A stretch of 64,000 nt of DNA, from contig NZ_BBYA01000001.1 in NCBI RefSeq assembly GCF_001050275.1, positions 1 through 64,000 on the forward strand, read 5' to 3'. The translations under genes and the position numbers were made by a program. Shown here piece after piece: positions 9,245-17,471 of this stretch; position 1 is the stretch's first letter; each line of letters starts with the position of its first letter. The notes under the pieces were generated by a model. It was not told the DNA's origin. It worked only from the letters and a program-made list of their open reading frames with translations, and did no database searches. This stretch comes from Leptolinea tardivitalis. Its GTDB lineage: Bacteria; Chloroflexota; Anaerolineae; Anaerolineales; Anaerolineaceae.

Positions 9245-9693
9245 AACTGAACGATTTACGACCAAACGATGGTGCGAAACAGGATCGCAAGCGTGTTGGG
9301 CGCGGTATCTCCGCCGGTCAGGGTAAAACCTCCGGCCGTGGTACTAAGGGTCAGGGTGCACGCCGCGGTGAAGGTGGTAATCTTTACCGTCAGGGTGGTA
9401 ACCTGCCTTTCTACCGCCGCTTGCCGTTCATTCGTGGTGAAGGCTTCACTCCACCAAATCAAATCAACTACACCGAGATCAATCTGGATCAGCTCGCCCG
9501 CTTTGAAAAAGGCGCCGAGATCAATCCAGAGGTTCTGGCTCAGGCTAATCTCCTGCACAGTGCTGGAGAACCTGTAGTTATCCTCGGCCGTGGTGAGGTC
9601 AGCGTAGCTTTGAAAGTCCGTGTTCATCGGATTAGCAAAACCGCCCGTGAAAAAATCGAAAAAGCCGGTGGCAGTGTGGAATTGATTGCCTGA
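9241..9693 (+). CDS. rplO: Ribosomal protein uL15
   Basis: The 150-residue protein has the glycine- and arginine-rich N-terminal tail (RVGRGISAGQGKTSGRGTKG) that threads into 23S rRNA. The C-terminal domain includes KVRVHRISKTAREKIEKAGG. L15 is a late 50S assembly protein and directly precedes secY, as in most bacteria. Confidence 0.96.
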   Translation: MKLNDLRPNDGAKQDRKRVGRGISAGQGKTSGRGTKGQGARRGEGGNLYRQGGNLPFYRRLPFIRGEGFTPPNQINYTEINLDQLARFEKGAEINPEVLAQANLLHSAGEPVVILGRGEVSVALKVRVHRISKTAREKIEKAGGSVELIA

Positions 9694-9721
9694 TGGCAAT
9701 GGCCACCGAAGGAGAATCTGA

Positions 9722-11074
9722 ATGAAGCGGTCAGCCTGGCGTTACTTATGGATGTCTGAGGACATTCGCAAGAAGCTCCTTATCACAGTGGGGCTGTTGA
9801 TCTTATATCGTCTACTGTCAAATATACCCGTACCGGGTATTGACCGTGAGGTCATCCGCTCCCTGGCACAGCAAAAGGGAGCAGCCGGAAACCTGATCAA
9901 TCTGCTTGATCTGCTTTCTGGCGGTACCGTTTCGAATTTCTCCATTCTGGCGATGGGGGTCTATCCCTACATTACAGCTCAGATTATTCTGCAGCTTCTT
10001 GTCCCCATCATCCCTGCACTCGAGCGCCGGTTAAAAGACAACCCGCGTGAAGGTCAGGCCTGGATGGAAAAATGGACTGTCATTCTGACCATTCCGATGG
10101 CGGCACTTTCTGCCATCGGCCAGATCAATATTTTCAACTCGATGTTAGGCAGCGGTGTTTCTGTGCTGAAAAACTACGGTTTTACCGGTGCAGCTCTCAT
10201 CCCTACTCTGACAACCCTGTTGAGTATGATTGCCGGTACCATGATCGGTATCTGGCTTGGTCAGTTGATTTCTGAATATGGTATTCCAAACCAGGGTCTT
10301 TCCTTGATTATCTTTGCCGGTATTGTTTCACGTATGCCGACAAATCTGGGAAGAGTTCTGGCTGATAAAACCAACGGCTGGTGGATGCTCATTGTCATCA
10401 TCGCCATCCTTCTGCTGACTATCTTTGCTATCGTTTACGTTCAGCAAGGCCGTCGCAATGTTCCGGTACTTTTCCCGGGACGCCGCATTGGAAACCGCAT
10501 GTCAATGCCAGTAACCAGCAAGCTGCCTCTCATGGTCAACATGGCTGGCATGATCCCTTTGATCTTTGCCCAGTCCATTTTGACCTTCCCGGCGATTGTC
10601 TCTTCATATTTCATGAGTGAGAAAACCGTTGAATGGCTGCGTAATTTTGCCACCGGTGTTTATCACACCTTTGGCGGCGGCAATGCCTGGTATGCCGTTC
10701 TGTATTTCATCATGGTTGTTCTGTTCACCTTCTTCTACACCGATGTGCTGTTCACACAACAAAACTATGGTGAAAACTTGAAGAAACAGGGTGCCCAGAT
10801 TCCTGGTGTTGTTCGTGGAGCCCCCACGCAGAAATATCTTAACAAAGTTCAAAGGCGCATCACCTTGCCGGGTGCAGTTTTCCTTGGCCTCGTCGCTGTG
10901 CTGCCGTACATTGTTGGATCCATTCTGCCTTCTGGTGCCGCCTCATCATCTGGATTGCTGCTGGTGTCATCTGCGGGTTTGCTGATCGTTGTAGGTGTCG
11001 TTCGTGATACCTTCACCATCATCGAAACCGAACTCAAAGTACATGGCTACGATGAAAGCCTGATCAAGGGATAG
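9722..11074 (+). CDS. secY: Protein translocase subunit SecY
   Basis: A 450-residue polytopic protein with about ten predicted membrane helices. It shows the SecY plug and gate sequences near PYITAQIILQLLVPIIPALE and the cytoplasmic loop motif QQGRRNVPV-x-FPGR. It forms the channel of the Sec translocon with SecE and SecG. Its position between rplO and adk is canonical. A clean AAGGAG lies before the ATG. Confidence 0.96.
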   Translation: MKRSAWRYLWMSEDIRKKLLITVGLLILYRLLSNIPVPGIDREVIRSLAQQKGAAGNLINLLDLLSGGTVSNFSILAMGVYPYITAQIILQLLVPIIPALERRLKDNPREGQAWMEKWTVILTIPMAALSAIGQINIFNSMLGSGVSVLKNYGFTGAALIPTLTTLLSMIAGTMIGIWLGQLISEYGIPNQGLSLIIFAGIVSRMPTNLGRVLADKTNGWWMLIVIIAILLLTIFAIVYVQQGRRNVPVLFPGRRIGNRMSMPVTSKLPLMVNMAGMIPLIFAQSILTFPAIVSSYFMSEKTVEWLRNFATGVYHTFGGGNAWYAVLYFIMVVLFTFFYTDVLFTQQNYGENLKKQGAQIPGVVRGAPTQKYLNKVQRRITLPGAVFLGLVAVLPYIVGSILPSGAASSSGLLLVSSAGLLIVVGVVRDTFTIIETELKVHGYDESLIKG

Positions 11075-11082
11075 GTAAGAAG

Positions 11083-11736
11083 ATGCCATCATATGTCGTT
11101 TTGCTTGGCCCTCCCGGGGCTGGAAAAGGAACTCAGGCTGAGTTGATCTCTGAGAAACTCGGACTGGCTCATATCTCATCTGGTGATATATTTCGCGAGA
11201 ACCTTAAGAATCAGACAGAACTCGGCCAAAAAGCCCAGGTTTTTATGAACCGGGGCGAACTGGTGCCTGATGATCTGACTATTGAGATGATCAAAGATCG
11301 CCTGCAACGCGATGACTGCAAAGCCGGTGCGCTGTTGGATGGTTTCCCCCGCACCCCTGCACAAGCGGAAGCACTGGGAAAGATGCTTTCCACGTGGAAT
11401 GGAAAAGTGGAATGCGTTCCTTACATCTCTGTGCCCCCGGAAGAACTCATTGGACGCCTGAGTGGACGCTGGACCTGCAAAGCGCAGGGTCATGTGTACC
11501 ATGAGAAGTTCAACCCGCCGAAAGTTGCTGGAAAATGCGATGTGGATGGCTCAGAACTTTATCAGCGTGAAGATGACCAGGCTGCTACTGTAGAGCGGCG
11601 TATCCGTGTGTATCTTGAACAAACCACTCCACTGATTGATTACTATCGGAAACAAGGCGTTTTAGCGGAAGTCGATGGGACATTGCCTATTGACCAGGTT
11701 ACTACGTTATTGTTGAAAGCAATAAAAAAGGGTTAA
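11083..11736 (+). CDS. adk: Adenylate kinase with a degenerate zinc-type lid
   Basis: The 217-residue enzyme catalyses ATP + AMP to 2 ADP. It has the P-loop GPPGAGKGTQAELI (about residues 9-22), the DGFPRTPAQA motif, and a long-type LID domain. In zinc-type LIDs four ligands form CxxC...CxxD. Here Cys132, Cys152 and Asp155 are present but the second cysteine is Gln135. The lid may therefore bind zinc weakly or not at all. It lies 8 bases after secY and 7 before map. Confidence 0.95.
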   Translation: MPSYVVLLGPPGAGKGTQAELISEKLGLAHISSGDIFRENLKNQTELGQKAQVFMNRGELVPDDLTIEMIKDRLQRDDCKAGALLDGFPRTPAQAEALGKMLSTWNGKVECVPYISVPPEELIGRLSGRWTCKAQGHVYHEKFNPPKVAGKCDVDGSELYQREDDQAATVERRIRVYLEQTTPLIDYYRKQGVLAEVDGTLPIDQVTTLLLKAIKKG

Positions 11737-11743
11737 TAACATC

Positions 11744-12556
11744 ATGACTTGGGATCGGATCATCACAGTAAAAACCTCCGAAGAACTTGCCATTATGCGG
11801 CAAGCCGGACGGATTAATGCCGAAGCGCTTGCGGCTGCTCGCGCGGCCATCCGTCCCGGAGCAACGACAGCCGATCTCAATGCTGCCGCTGAAGATGTAT
11901 TAAAGAAATATGGCTGTTATTCTCCCTTTTTGAATTACCCTGGACCATACCCTTACCCGGCGAGCACCAATGTAAGCCTTAATGAAGAATTGGTGCACGG
12001 CATCCCTGGAAGTCGGAAATTGAAAGAAGGGGATATTGTTTCGGTTGATTGCGGCACTGTATTTGAAGGCTGGGTTGCCGATGCCGCATTCACCGCCGGT
12101 GTGGGTGAAATTTCTGCGCAGGCACAGAAGATTATCGACGTGACCCGTGAAGCCCTGCGGATTGGAATTTCAAAAATGGTAGCCGGAAATACCACCGGCG
12201 ACATTGGGTATGCGATTGAGAAATATGTTCGCAGCCAGGGAATGCATGTAACACACACCTATACCGGGCACGGAGTCGGACGGCGTATGCATGAAGGCCC
12301 GCAGGCTCCCAATTATGGGAGACCGCATCAGGGCATGCAGCTCCGCAACGGTATGACCATTGCTCTGGAGCCCATGGTGTTGATCGGTACGTCCGAAACC
12401 CGTGTAATGCCGGATGAATGGACTGTTGTTTCCGCCGACAGGTCGCTGACGGCACATTTTGAACACACCACAGCCATAACGCCAAATGGACCAGTGGTAC
12501 TCACTGTGCTTGAAAGTGATCCTGACTATGGACTCGATACGACAAAGCAGTTATAA
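11744..12556 (+). CDS. map: Methionine aminopeptidase type I
   Basis: This 270-residue metalloprotease removes the initiator methionine. The five metal ligands can be placed: the two Asp of SVDCGTVFEGWVADAAF, the His of YTGHGVGRRMHEGP, the Glu of IALEPMV and the Glu of AHFEHTTAI. There is no N-terminal zinc-finger extension, so it is type Ia. The stop codon lies inside a hairpin (12539-12571). The next gene would normally be infA, but rpmJ follows instead. Confidence 0.96.
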   Translation: MTWDRIITVKTSEELAIMRQAGRINAEALAAARAAIRPGATTADLNAAAEDVLKKYGCYSPFLNYPGPYPYPASTNVSLNEELVHGIPGSRKLKEGDIVSVDCGTVFEGWVADAAFTAGVGEISAQAQKIIDVTREALRIGISKMVAGNTTGDIGYAIEKYVRSQGMHVTHTYTGHGVGRRMHEGPQAPNYGRPHQGMQLRNGMTIALEPMVLIGTSETRVMPDEWTVVSADRSLTAHFEHTTAITPNGPVVLTVLESDPDYGLDTTKQL

Positions 12557-12571
12557 TCATCGCTTTGTCGT
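12539..12571 (+). other. Perfect intercistronic hairpin at the map stop
   Basis: Ten-base arms ACGACAAAGC (12539-12548) and GCTTTGTCGT (12562-12571) are perfect inverted repeats around a 13-base loop that contains the map stop codon. There is no following T-run, so it is not a classical terminator. It may be an RNA-processing or stability element between map and rpmJ, where infA would normally be. Confidence 0.5.
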
Positions 12572-12601
12572 CAACTTTGCAATTATTAGAAGGAGTTTTT
12601 G

Positions 12602-12715
12602 ATGAAAGTCACGACATCAATTGGCAAAAGATGCGCAAAATGCAAAATCGTTCGTCGAAAAGGCATTTTGTTTGTAATCTGCGAAAACCCAAAGCACAAG
12701 CAGCGTCAGGGGTAA
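12602..12715 (+). CDS. rpmJ: Ribosomal protein bL36, zinc form
   Basis: A 37-residue protein preceded by AAGGAG. The sequence has the zinc-ribbon ligands of L36: CAKC, then Cys in FVICENPKH and the following His (C-x2-C-x12-C-x4-H). L36 is the smallest 50S protein and binds near helix 89 and 97 regions. It lies in canonical position before rpsM. Confidence 0.95.
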   Translation: MKVTTSIGKRCAKCKIVRRKGILFVICENPKHKQRQG

Positions 12716-12721
12716 GAGACC

Positions 12722-13111
12722 ATGGCAAGAATTGAAGGTGTTGATCTCCCACGTAACAAACGAATTGAAACCGGTTTGACCTACATTTATGGTATTGGCC
12801 CGACTCGTGCAAAAAAGATTCTGGCTGAAACCAAAGTCAATCCGGATATTCGCGTTAAAGATATTACTGAAGCTGATCTCGCATTACTGCGCGAATATAT
12901 CGCCAAGAACTATAAAGTTGAAGGCGATCTCCGCCGCGAAGTACAGATGAGCATCAAGCGGTTGATTGAAATTGGCTGCTACCGCGGCCTGCGTCACCGC
13001 CGCAATCTGCCTCTCCGTGGGCAGAGAACCCGCACAAATGCCCGCACACGCAAGGGTCCAAAGAAGACTGTTGCCGGTCGCGGTCGCCGTCGCGGAGCCA
13101 CCAAGAAGTAA
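12722..13111 (+). CDS. rpsM: Ribosomal protein uS13
   Basis: The 129-residue protein starts [20 protein letters not shown] and has [14 protein letters not shown], followed by [20 protein letters not shown] and a basic tail. S13 contacts the P-site tRNA and forms head-subunit bridges. It begins the alpha-type segment. It is followed by a 110-bp gap before rpsK that holds no recognisable gene. Confidence 0.97.
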   Translation: MARIEGVDLPRNKRIETGLTYIYGIGPTRAKKILAETKVNPDIRVKDITEADLALLREYIAKNYKVEGDLRREVQMSIKRLIEIGCYRGLRHRRNLPLRGQRTRTNARTRKGPKKTVAGRGRRRGATKK

Positions 13112-13221
13112 TTCGCAGCGGATTGAGTTCGGGTTGGGGAGCCTTCCTCCCCGCGGCTGCTCGGACAAGACCAATGCGTTACTGAGAAAAGATTTTTTTG
13201 AGAAGAATGTAGCGAGGGATT

Positions 13222-13626
13222 ATGGCACAAAACGTACGCTCAACGCGTCGAACATCGACTTCGCGCAAAGCAAAGCGATCTCTGTCTTCCGGACAGGTTC
13301 ATGTCTTTGCTTCCTTCAATAACACGATCGTGACCGTAACAGACACACAGGGTAACACCGTCTGTTGGGGAAGCTCAGGGTCAGCCGGTTTCAAAGGCTC
13401 CCGCAAGAGCACTCCCTTTGCGGCACGTCTGGCTGCCGAGCAGGCTATCAAAGCCGCTCAGTCAATGGGCATCCAGGAAGTGGATTTGATTGTAAAGGGA
13501 CCTGGTCCCGGTCGCGAGTCTGCTATTCGGGCTGTACAGTCTATGGGACTAAAAGTTCGATCTATTGCAGATATTACTCCGGTACCACACAATGGTTGCC
13601 GGCCGCCGAAGAAACGCCGCGTGTAA
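13222..13626 (+). CDS. rpsK: Ribosomal protein uS11
   Basis: The 134-residue protein shows the S11 blocks [53 protein letters not shown] and [18 protein letters not shown]. It sits on the 30S platform near the Shine-Dalgarno helix. Order rpsM-rpsK-rpsD-rpoA is canonical. Confidence 0.97.
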   Translation: MAQNVRSTRRTSTSRKAKRSLSSGQVHVFASFNNTIVTVTDTQGNTVCWGSSGSAGFKGSRKSTPFAARLAAEQAIKAAQSMGIQEVDLIVKGPGPGRESAIRAVQSMGLKVRSIADITPVPHNGCRPPKKRRV

Positions 13627-13649
13627 TTTAAATAGAGGACGACAAAACA

Positions 13650-14294
13650 ATGGCTAAATATATTGGGCCGGTTTGTAAACTCTGCCGGCGTGAAGGTGAA
13701 AAAATGTTCTTAAAAGGGGCGCGCTGCTTTACCCCCAAGTGCGCCTTTGAAAAACGTGGGTTTGCGCCCGGTCAACACGGACGCACAGGCCAGGGCCGGA
13801 GCGGCAGCGAACGTGCATCTGACTATGCACGCCAGCTTCGCGCCAAACAAAAAGCCCGCCGCGTTTATGGTGTTTTCGAACGCCAGTTCCGCCGCTTTTA
13901 CGGCATGGCTTTGAAACATCGTGGTTTGACAGGTCTCAACCTGCTCCAGAATTTGGAAATGCGGTTCGATAATATTGTCTACCGCTTTGGTCTGGCCGAG
14001 AACCGTGCGCAGGCCCGTCAGTTGGTGACCCACGGTCACTTCTGCGTAAACGGCATTCGCACCGATATCCCCTCAATGCTTCTGCGCCCCGGTGATGTTA
14101 TTACCGTTCGCAAAGGCTCAGAGAAAACCACCTACTTCAAAGAAATGGTGGATGTGGCCGAAAAACGGAATTGCGCTGTTTGGCTTGATCGGGACCTTAA
14201 AAACCTGACCGGCAAAGTTGTCCGCGTTCCTGAACGTGCAGAAATCGACGGCAACTTGAACGAACAGCTCATCGTCGAGTACTATTCGCGCTAA
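13650..14294 (+). CDS. rpsD: Ribosomal protein uS4, zinc form
   Basis: The 214-residue protein begins MAKYIGPVCKLCRREGEKMF. Cysteines at about positions 9, 12, 26 and 31 give the zinc-binding form. The S4 RNA-binding domain is seen in LEMRFDNIVYRFGLAENRAQ and VTHGHFCVNGIRTDIPS. S4 is a primary 16S rRNA binder that also affects decoding accuracy, and in other bacteria represses the alpha operon. Confidence 0.97.
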   Translation: MAKYIGPVCKLCRREGEKMFLKGARCFTPKCAFEKRGFAPGQHGRTGQGRSGSERASDYARQLRAKQKARRVYGVFERQFRRFYGMALKHRGLTGLNLLQNLEMRFDNIVYRFGLAENRAQARQLVTHGHFCVNGIRTDIPSMLLRPGDVITVRKGSEKTTYFKEMVDVAEKRNCAVWLDRDLKNLTGKVVRVPERAEIDGNLNEQLIVEYYSR

Positions 14295-14344
14295 TACCGT
14301 TGATCGGTGTGCGGGACTAAAAGGTACACCGAGAAGAGGAAAAC

Positions 14345-15310
14345 GTGACTACACTCTTAAACATGGTTACACCCAAAGTCGAGCGAGAAGCAGATGCTCG
14401 AAACTATGGCAAATTCGTAATCAGTCCGCTGGAACATGGATATGGCGTAACCCTTGGCAATGCACTTCGCCGGGTAATGCTGTCTTCCCTTTCCGGAGCG
14501 GCGATCACATCCATCCGTATTGCGGATGTATTGCATGAGTTCAGTGATATCCCGGGTGTTCGTGAAGATGTCATTCAGGTGACCCTGCAGATCAAACAAA
14601 TCCGTCTGATCATGAATGACGTTGAAACCGCTCATCTTCGCCTGGATATTCGCGGTGAAGGACAGGTTACCGCAGCCGATATTATCGCACCGCCGGAAGT
14701 TGAAATTGTCAACCCTGATCTGTATCTTTTCACTGTGGATGACCCCAAGACGAAACTGGAAATAGACATGACTGTTGAACGCGGTCGTGGATATTCTCCA
14801 GCCAATGAACGCACCACACATTTGCCCATCGGTGAACTTCCGGTGGATGCCATTTTCTCGCCCGTGAAACGTGTCAATTGGACGGTTTCATCGGCCCGTG
14901 TGATGCAGAGCACCAACTACGATAAACTGAACCTTGAAATCTGGACTGATGGCACCATCAAACCGGAAGAGGCTCTGGGGACCGCGTCAAAAATTCTTAT
15001 CGAACATTTACGCCTGGTATCTGGTGTCTCTGAAGAAGTCAGTGTAATGGGTGTTGAAAAAGAAGTAAGCGGCAGCCGGTTAACCAGTGAAGCAGCCGAA
15101 ACCCCAATCGAAAACCTTGATCTTTCGGTGCGTGTATTCAATTCGTTGAAACGCACCGGAATTACCACGGTCGGCGATGTGCTGGATCTGCTGGAAAAAG
15201 GCGAAGAAGCGGTGATGTCCATCCGCAACTTCGGCGAAAAGAGCCTGGATGAGCTGCGCGAAAAGATGCAGGAAAAGAACTACCTGCCTCAAGATAAAGA
15301 TGTGGAGTGA
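14345..15310 (+). CDS. rpoA: RNA polymerase alpha subunit
   Basis: The 321-residue protein has the N-terminal dimerisation domain (FVISPLEHGYGVTLGNALRR and VMLSSLSGAAITSIRI) and a C-terminal domain with LSVRVFNSLKRTGITTVGDV and NFGEKSLDELREKM, which binds UP elements and activators. The start is GTG behind GAAGAGGA; an in-frame ATG at 14363 is less likely. It lies between rpsD and rplQ as usual. Confidence 0.97.
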   Translation: MTTLLNMVTPKVEREADARNYGKFVISPLEHGYGVTLGNALRRVMLSSLSGAAITSIRIADVLHEFSDIPGVREDVIQVTLQIKQIRLIMNDVETAHLRLDIRGEGQVTAADIIAPPEVEIVNPDLYLFTVDDPKTKLEIDMTVERGRGYSPANERTTHLPIGELPVDAIFSPVKRVNWTVSSARVMQSTNYDKLNLEIWTDGTIKPEEALGTASKILIEHLRLVSGVSEEVSVMGVEKEVSGSRLTSEAAETPIENLDLSVRVFNSLKRTGITTVGDVLDLLEKGEEAVMSIRNFGEKSLDELREKMQEKNYLPQDKDVE

Positions 15311-15316
15311 TCAAAT

Positions 15317-15694
15317 ATGCGACATCAGGTAGCAGGATTTCATTTAGGTCGTAATCGCGATTCTCGTGCGAGCCTTCGCCGCACGTTGATCAACCAGCTC
15401 TTTACTCACGAGCGTATCGAAACCACTCACACGAAAGCCCTCGCAATTCGTGGAGATGCAGAACGCTTGATTACCCTTGCCAAGAACAGCAGCGAAGCCA
15501 GCGACATTGACAAAGTCAACGCGCGTCGTCAGGCTGCTGCCCAACTGGGTAATGCGGAGATCGTAAAGAAGCTGTTTGATGATATCGCCCCGCGTTTCAA
15601 AACCCGTTCCGGCGGATATACGCGGATGGTAAAAACTGGACCACGCCTCGGTGATGCAGCAGAAATGGTGATCATCGAACTGGTCGAAGGTTAA
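15317..15694 (+). CDS. rplQ: Ribosomal protein bL17
   Basis: The 125-residue protein starts MRHQVAGFHLGRNRDSRASL and ends SGGYTRMVKTGPRLGDAAEM-VIIEL, both diagnostic for L17. It lies near the tunnel exit on the 50S. It closes the classic alpha operon, but transcription seems to continue into truA. Confidence 0.97.
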   Translation: MRHQVAGFHLGRNRDSRASLRRTLINQLFTHERIETTHTKALAIRGDAERLITLAKNSSEASDIDKVNARRQAAAQLGNAEIVKKLFDDIAPRFKTRSGGYTRMVKTGPRLGDAAEMVIIELVEG

Positions 15695-15718
15695 TCTTTC
15701 CGGGAATTCCGGAAAGGC

Positions 15719-16477
15719 ATGGAACGTTACCAACTGATTCTTGCCTACGATGGAACGCTCTTCTCTGGCTATCAACGTCAGGGAAAGCAGCGAACGGTTC
15801 AACTCGTACTGGAAGAAGCCTTACGGCAATTGAACTGGCAGGAGCACAGCACTATTTGTGCCGGTAGAACGGATACAGGAGTGCATGCCACAGGACAGGT
15901 GATTTCATTTGGTTTGAAATGGAATCACAGTCTGGAAGACTTACGGAATGCTCTAAATGCCAGATTGCCCGAAGACATATCTGTATTGGATGTGAAGGTG
16001 GCAGATGCGGAGTTTCATCCCCGCTTTGATGCACTGTCTCGAACATATCAATACCGGATTTACTTCTCCCAGGCGAGAAATCCGTTGAAAAATCGAACCG
16101 CCTGGCGGATTTGGCCTGAAGTAGAGATCAAGCGGTTACAGGAAGCAGCCCCGTGCTTCCTTGGAACTCATGATTTCTCTTCCTTCGGCGCTCCCATGAA
16201 ACCGGGTGCATCCACAATTCGAGACGTTCGAACAAGCGAATGGCAATTCGATCCAAACGGTGACTTGATATATCAGGTCACGGCGAATGCTTTTTTGTAT
16301 CATATGATACGAAGAATCGTCTGGCAGCAGGTATTGTATGCCACAGATCGAATAACCCTTCAGGAACTTCAGAATGGCATTGAGAAGGCTGCTCCTCTTC
16401 CACCTGGAATGGCGCCGGCCAATGGCTTAACTCTTGTGGAGGTGGAATACCCGAACAAGCAAGGCAAGGATCGTTAG
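15719..16477 (+). CDS. truA: tRNA pseudouridine(38-40) synthase
   Basis: A 252-residue TruA that isomerises uridines 38-40 of the tRNA anticodon stem. The catalytic aspartate is Asp52 in the motif [15 protein letters not shown]. Other family features are [12 protein letters not shown] at the start and [13 protein letters not shown] near the C-terminus. It lies 24 bases after rplQ and just before rplM, the order found in many bacteria. Confidence 0.95.
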   Translation: MERYQLILAYDGTLFSGYQRQGKQRTVQLVLEEALRQLNWQEHSTICAGRTDTGVHATGQVISFGLKWNHSLEDLRNALNARLPEDISVLDVKVADAEFHPRFDALSRTYQYRIYFSQARNPLKNRTAWRIWPEVEIKRLQEAAPCFLGTHDFSSFGAPMKPGASTIRDVRTSEWQFDPNGDLIYQVTANAFLYHMIRRIVWQQVLYATDRITLQELQNGIEKAAPLPPGMAPANGLTLVEVEYPNKQGKDR

Positions 16478-16530
16478 CAATCATCAAAAATTTGGTTTTT
16501 GCAGCAATTCGATGGAATGGAGAGGATGCA

Positions 16531-16956
16531 GTGGATAAAACCTACGTCCCAAAAGGAAAACAAGAAGGTGAATGGTGGATTGTTGATGCCAACGAGCAGA
16601 TTCTCGGCCGCGTGGCAACACATATCGCTATGATCCTGATGGGTAAAACCAAGCCTACATACACCCCTGGCGTTGACACAGGCGATTATGTTATCGTTTT
16701 GAATGCCAGCAAAGTTGCCGTCACGGGAAAACGCATGACGGACAAAATTTACTACGGCCATTCCGGTTATCCGGGTGGTTTGAAGTCCATCAGCCTCAAA
16801 GAACAGTTGAAAGTTCACCCTGACCGTGTGATCGAATCGGCCGTATGGGGTATGCTTCCCCACAATAAATGGGGACGCAAGTTGATGAAGAAATTGAAAG
16901 TCTATGGCGGGAATGAGCATCCCCATGCTGCTCAGAACCCGAAATTAGTAGCCTAA
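16531..16956 (+). CDS. rplM: Ribosomal protein uL13
   Basis: The 141-residue protein has [18 protein letters not shown] at the start, the [19 protein letters not shown][10 protein letters not shown] core and a C-terminal [19 protein letters not shown]. The frame is open upstream from 16492, but GGAGAGGA at 16519-16526 and the L13 N-terminus point to the GTG at 16531. L13 is an early 50S assembly protein. Confidence 0.95.
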   Translation: MDKTYVPKGKQEGEWWIVDANEQILGRVATHIAMILMGKTKPTYTPGVDTGDYVIVLNASKVAVTGKRMTDKIYYGHSGYPGGLKSISLKEQLKVHPDRVIESAVWGMLPHNKWGRKLMKKLKVYGGNEHPHAAQNPKLVA

Positions 16957-16971
16957 AGGAGCACGGGAATT

Positions 16972-17367
16972 ATGGCATCAACTTATTTTGAGGGTGTCGG
17001 ACGGCGAAAAGAAAGCTCAGCACGTGTGCGTGTTGCCAGCGGCGCCGGTGTTTTCACCGTAAATGAAAAACCCGCTGAAGCCTATTTCACCCGGTATGGT
17101 GATCTTCAGGAAATTCTGGGGCCTGTACAGGCAGCCAATATGAACCAGAGTACCCTTGATATTACCATTGTGGTAAATGGCGGCGGCGTCACCGGACAGA
17201 CCGATGCTGCCAAACTTGGATTGGCCCGCGCCTTGCAAAAAATGGATCCGGAAACCAATCCGGCTCTGCGCAAAGCCGGCTACCTGACGCGGGATGCCCG
17301 GATCAAGGAACGCAAAAAACCAGGCCTCAAACGCGCCCGCAAGGCACCTACCTACACAAAACGTTAG
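16972..17367 (+). CDS. rpsI: Ribosomal protein uS9
   Basis: The 131-residue protein has the S9 start (YFEGVGRRKESSARVRV), the GGGVTGQTDAAKLGLARAL core and the basic tail ERKKPGLKRARKAPTYTKR. The last residues KR reach the P-site tRNA. It is the last gene of the superoperon and is followed by two hairpins. Confidence 0.97.
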   Translation: MASTYFEGVGRRKESSARVRVASGAGVFTVNEKPAEAYFTRYGDLQEILGPVQAANMNQSTLDITIVVNGGGVTGQTDAAKLGLARALQKMDPETNPALRKAGYLTRDARIKERKKPGLKRARKAPTYTKR

Positions 17368-17376
17368 AATTGCTGT

Positions 17377-17392
17377 GCGGAATGTATTCCGC
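17377..17392 (+). other. Hairpin after rpsI
   Basis: GCGGAAT (17377-17383) and ATTCCGC (17386-17392) form a perfect 7-bp stem with a 2-base spacer, so the real loop must open one or two pairs. No T-run follows. It lies just ahead of the stronger terminator-like hairpin and may protect the 3' end. Confidence 0.4.
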
Positions 17393-17414
17393 CAGACGAT
17401 GTCTATTACAACGG

Positions 17415-17451
17415 GTTTTCCGGAGTATGGTTTACTCCGGAAAACTTTGTT
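17415..17451 (+). terminator. Terminator of the ribosomal superoperon
   Basis: Thirteen-base perfect arms (17415-17427 and 17433-17445) with a 5-base loop are followed by TTTGTT. The stem centre is CCGGAG/CTCCGG. The T-tract is short, so termination may be partial. The next gene is on the same strand, 27 bases after the stem. Confidence 0.7.
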
Positions 17452-17471
17452 GCATTAACAGGTGATTTAAT

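Noticed and set aside
13112-13221. Possible small gene between rpsM and rpsK
   Set aside because: Frames crossing the gap are continuations of shadow frames of the flanking ribosomal genes, without family resemblance.
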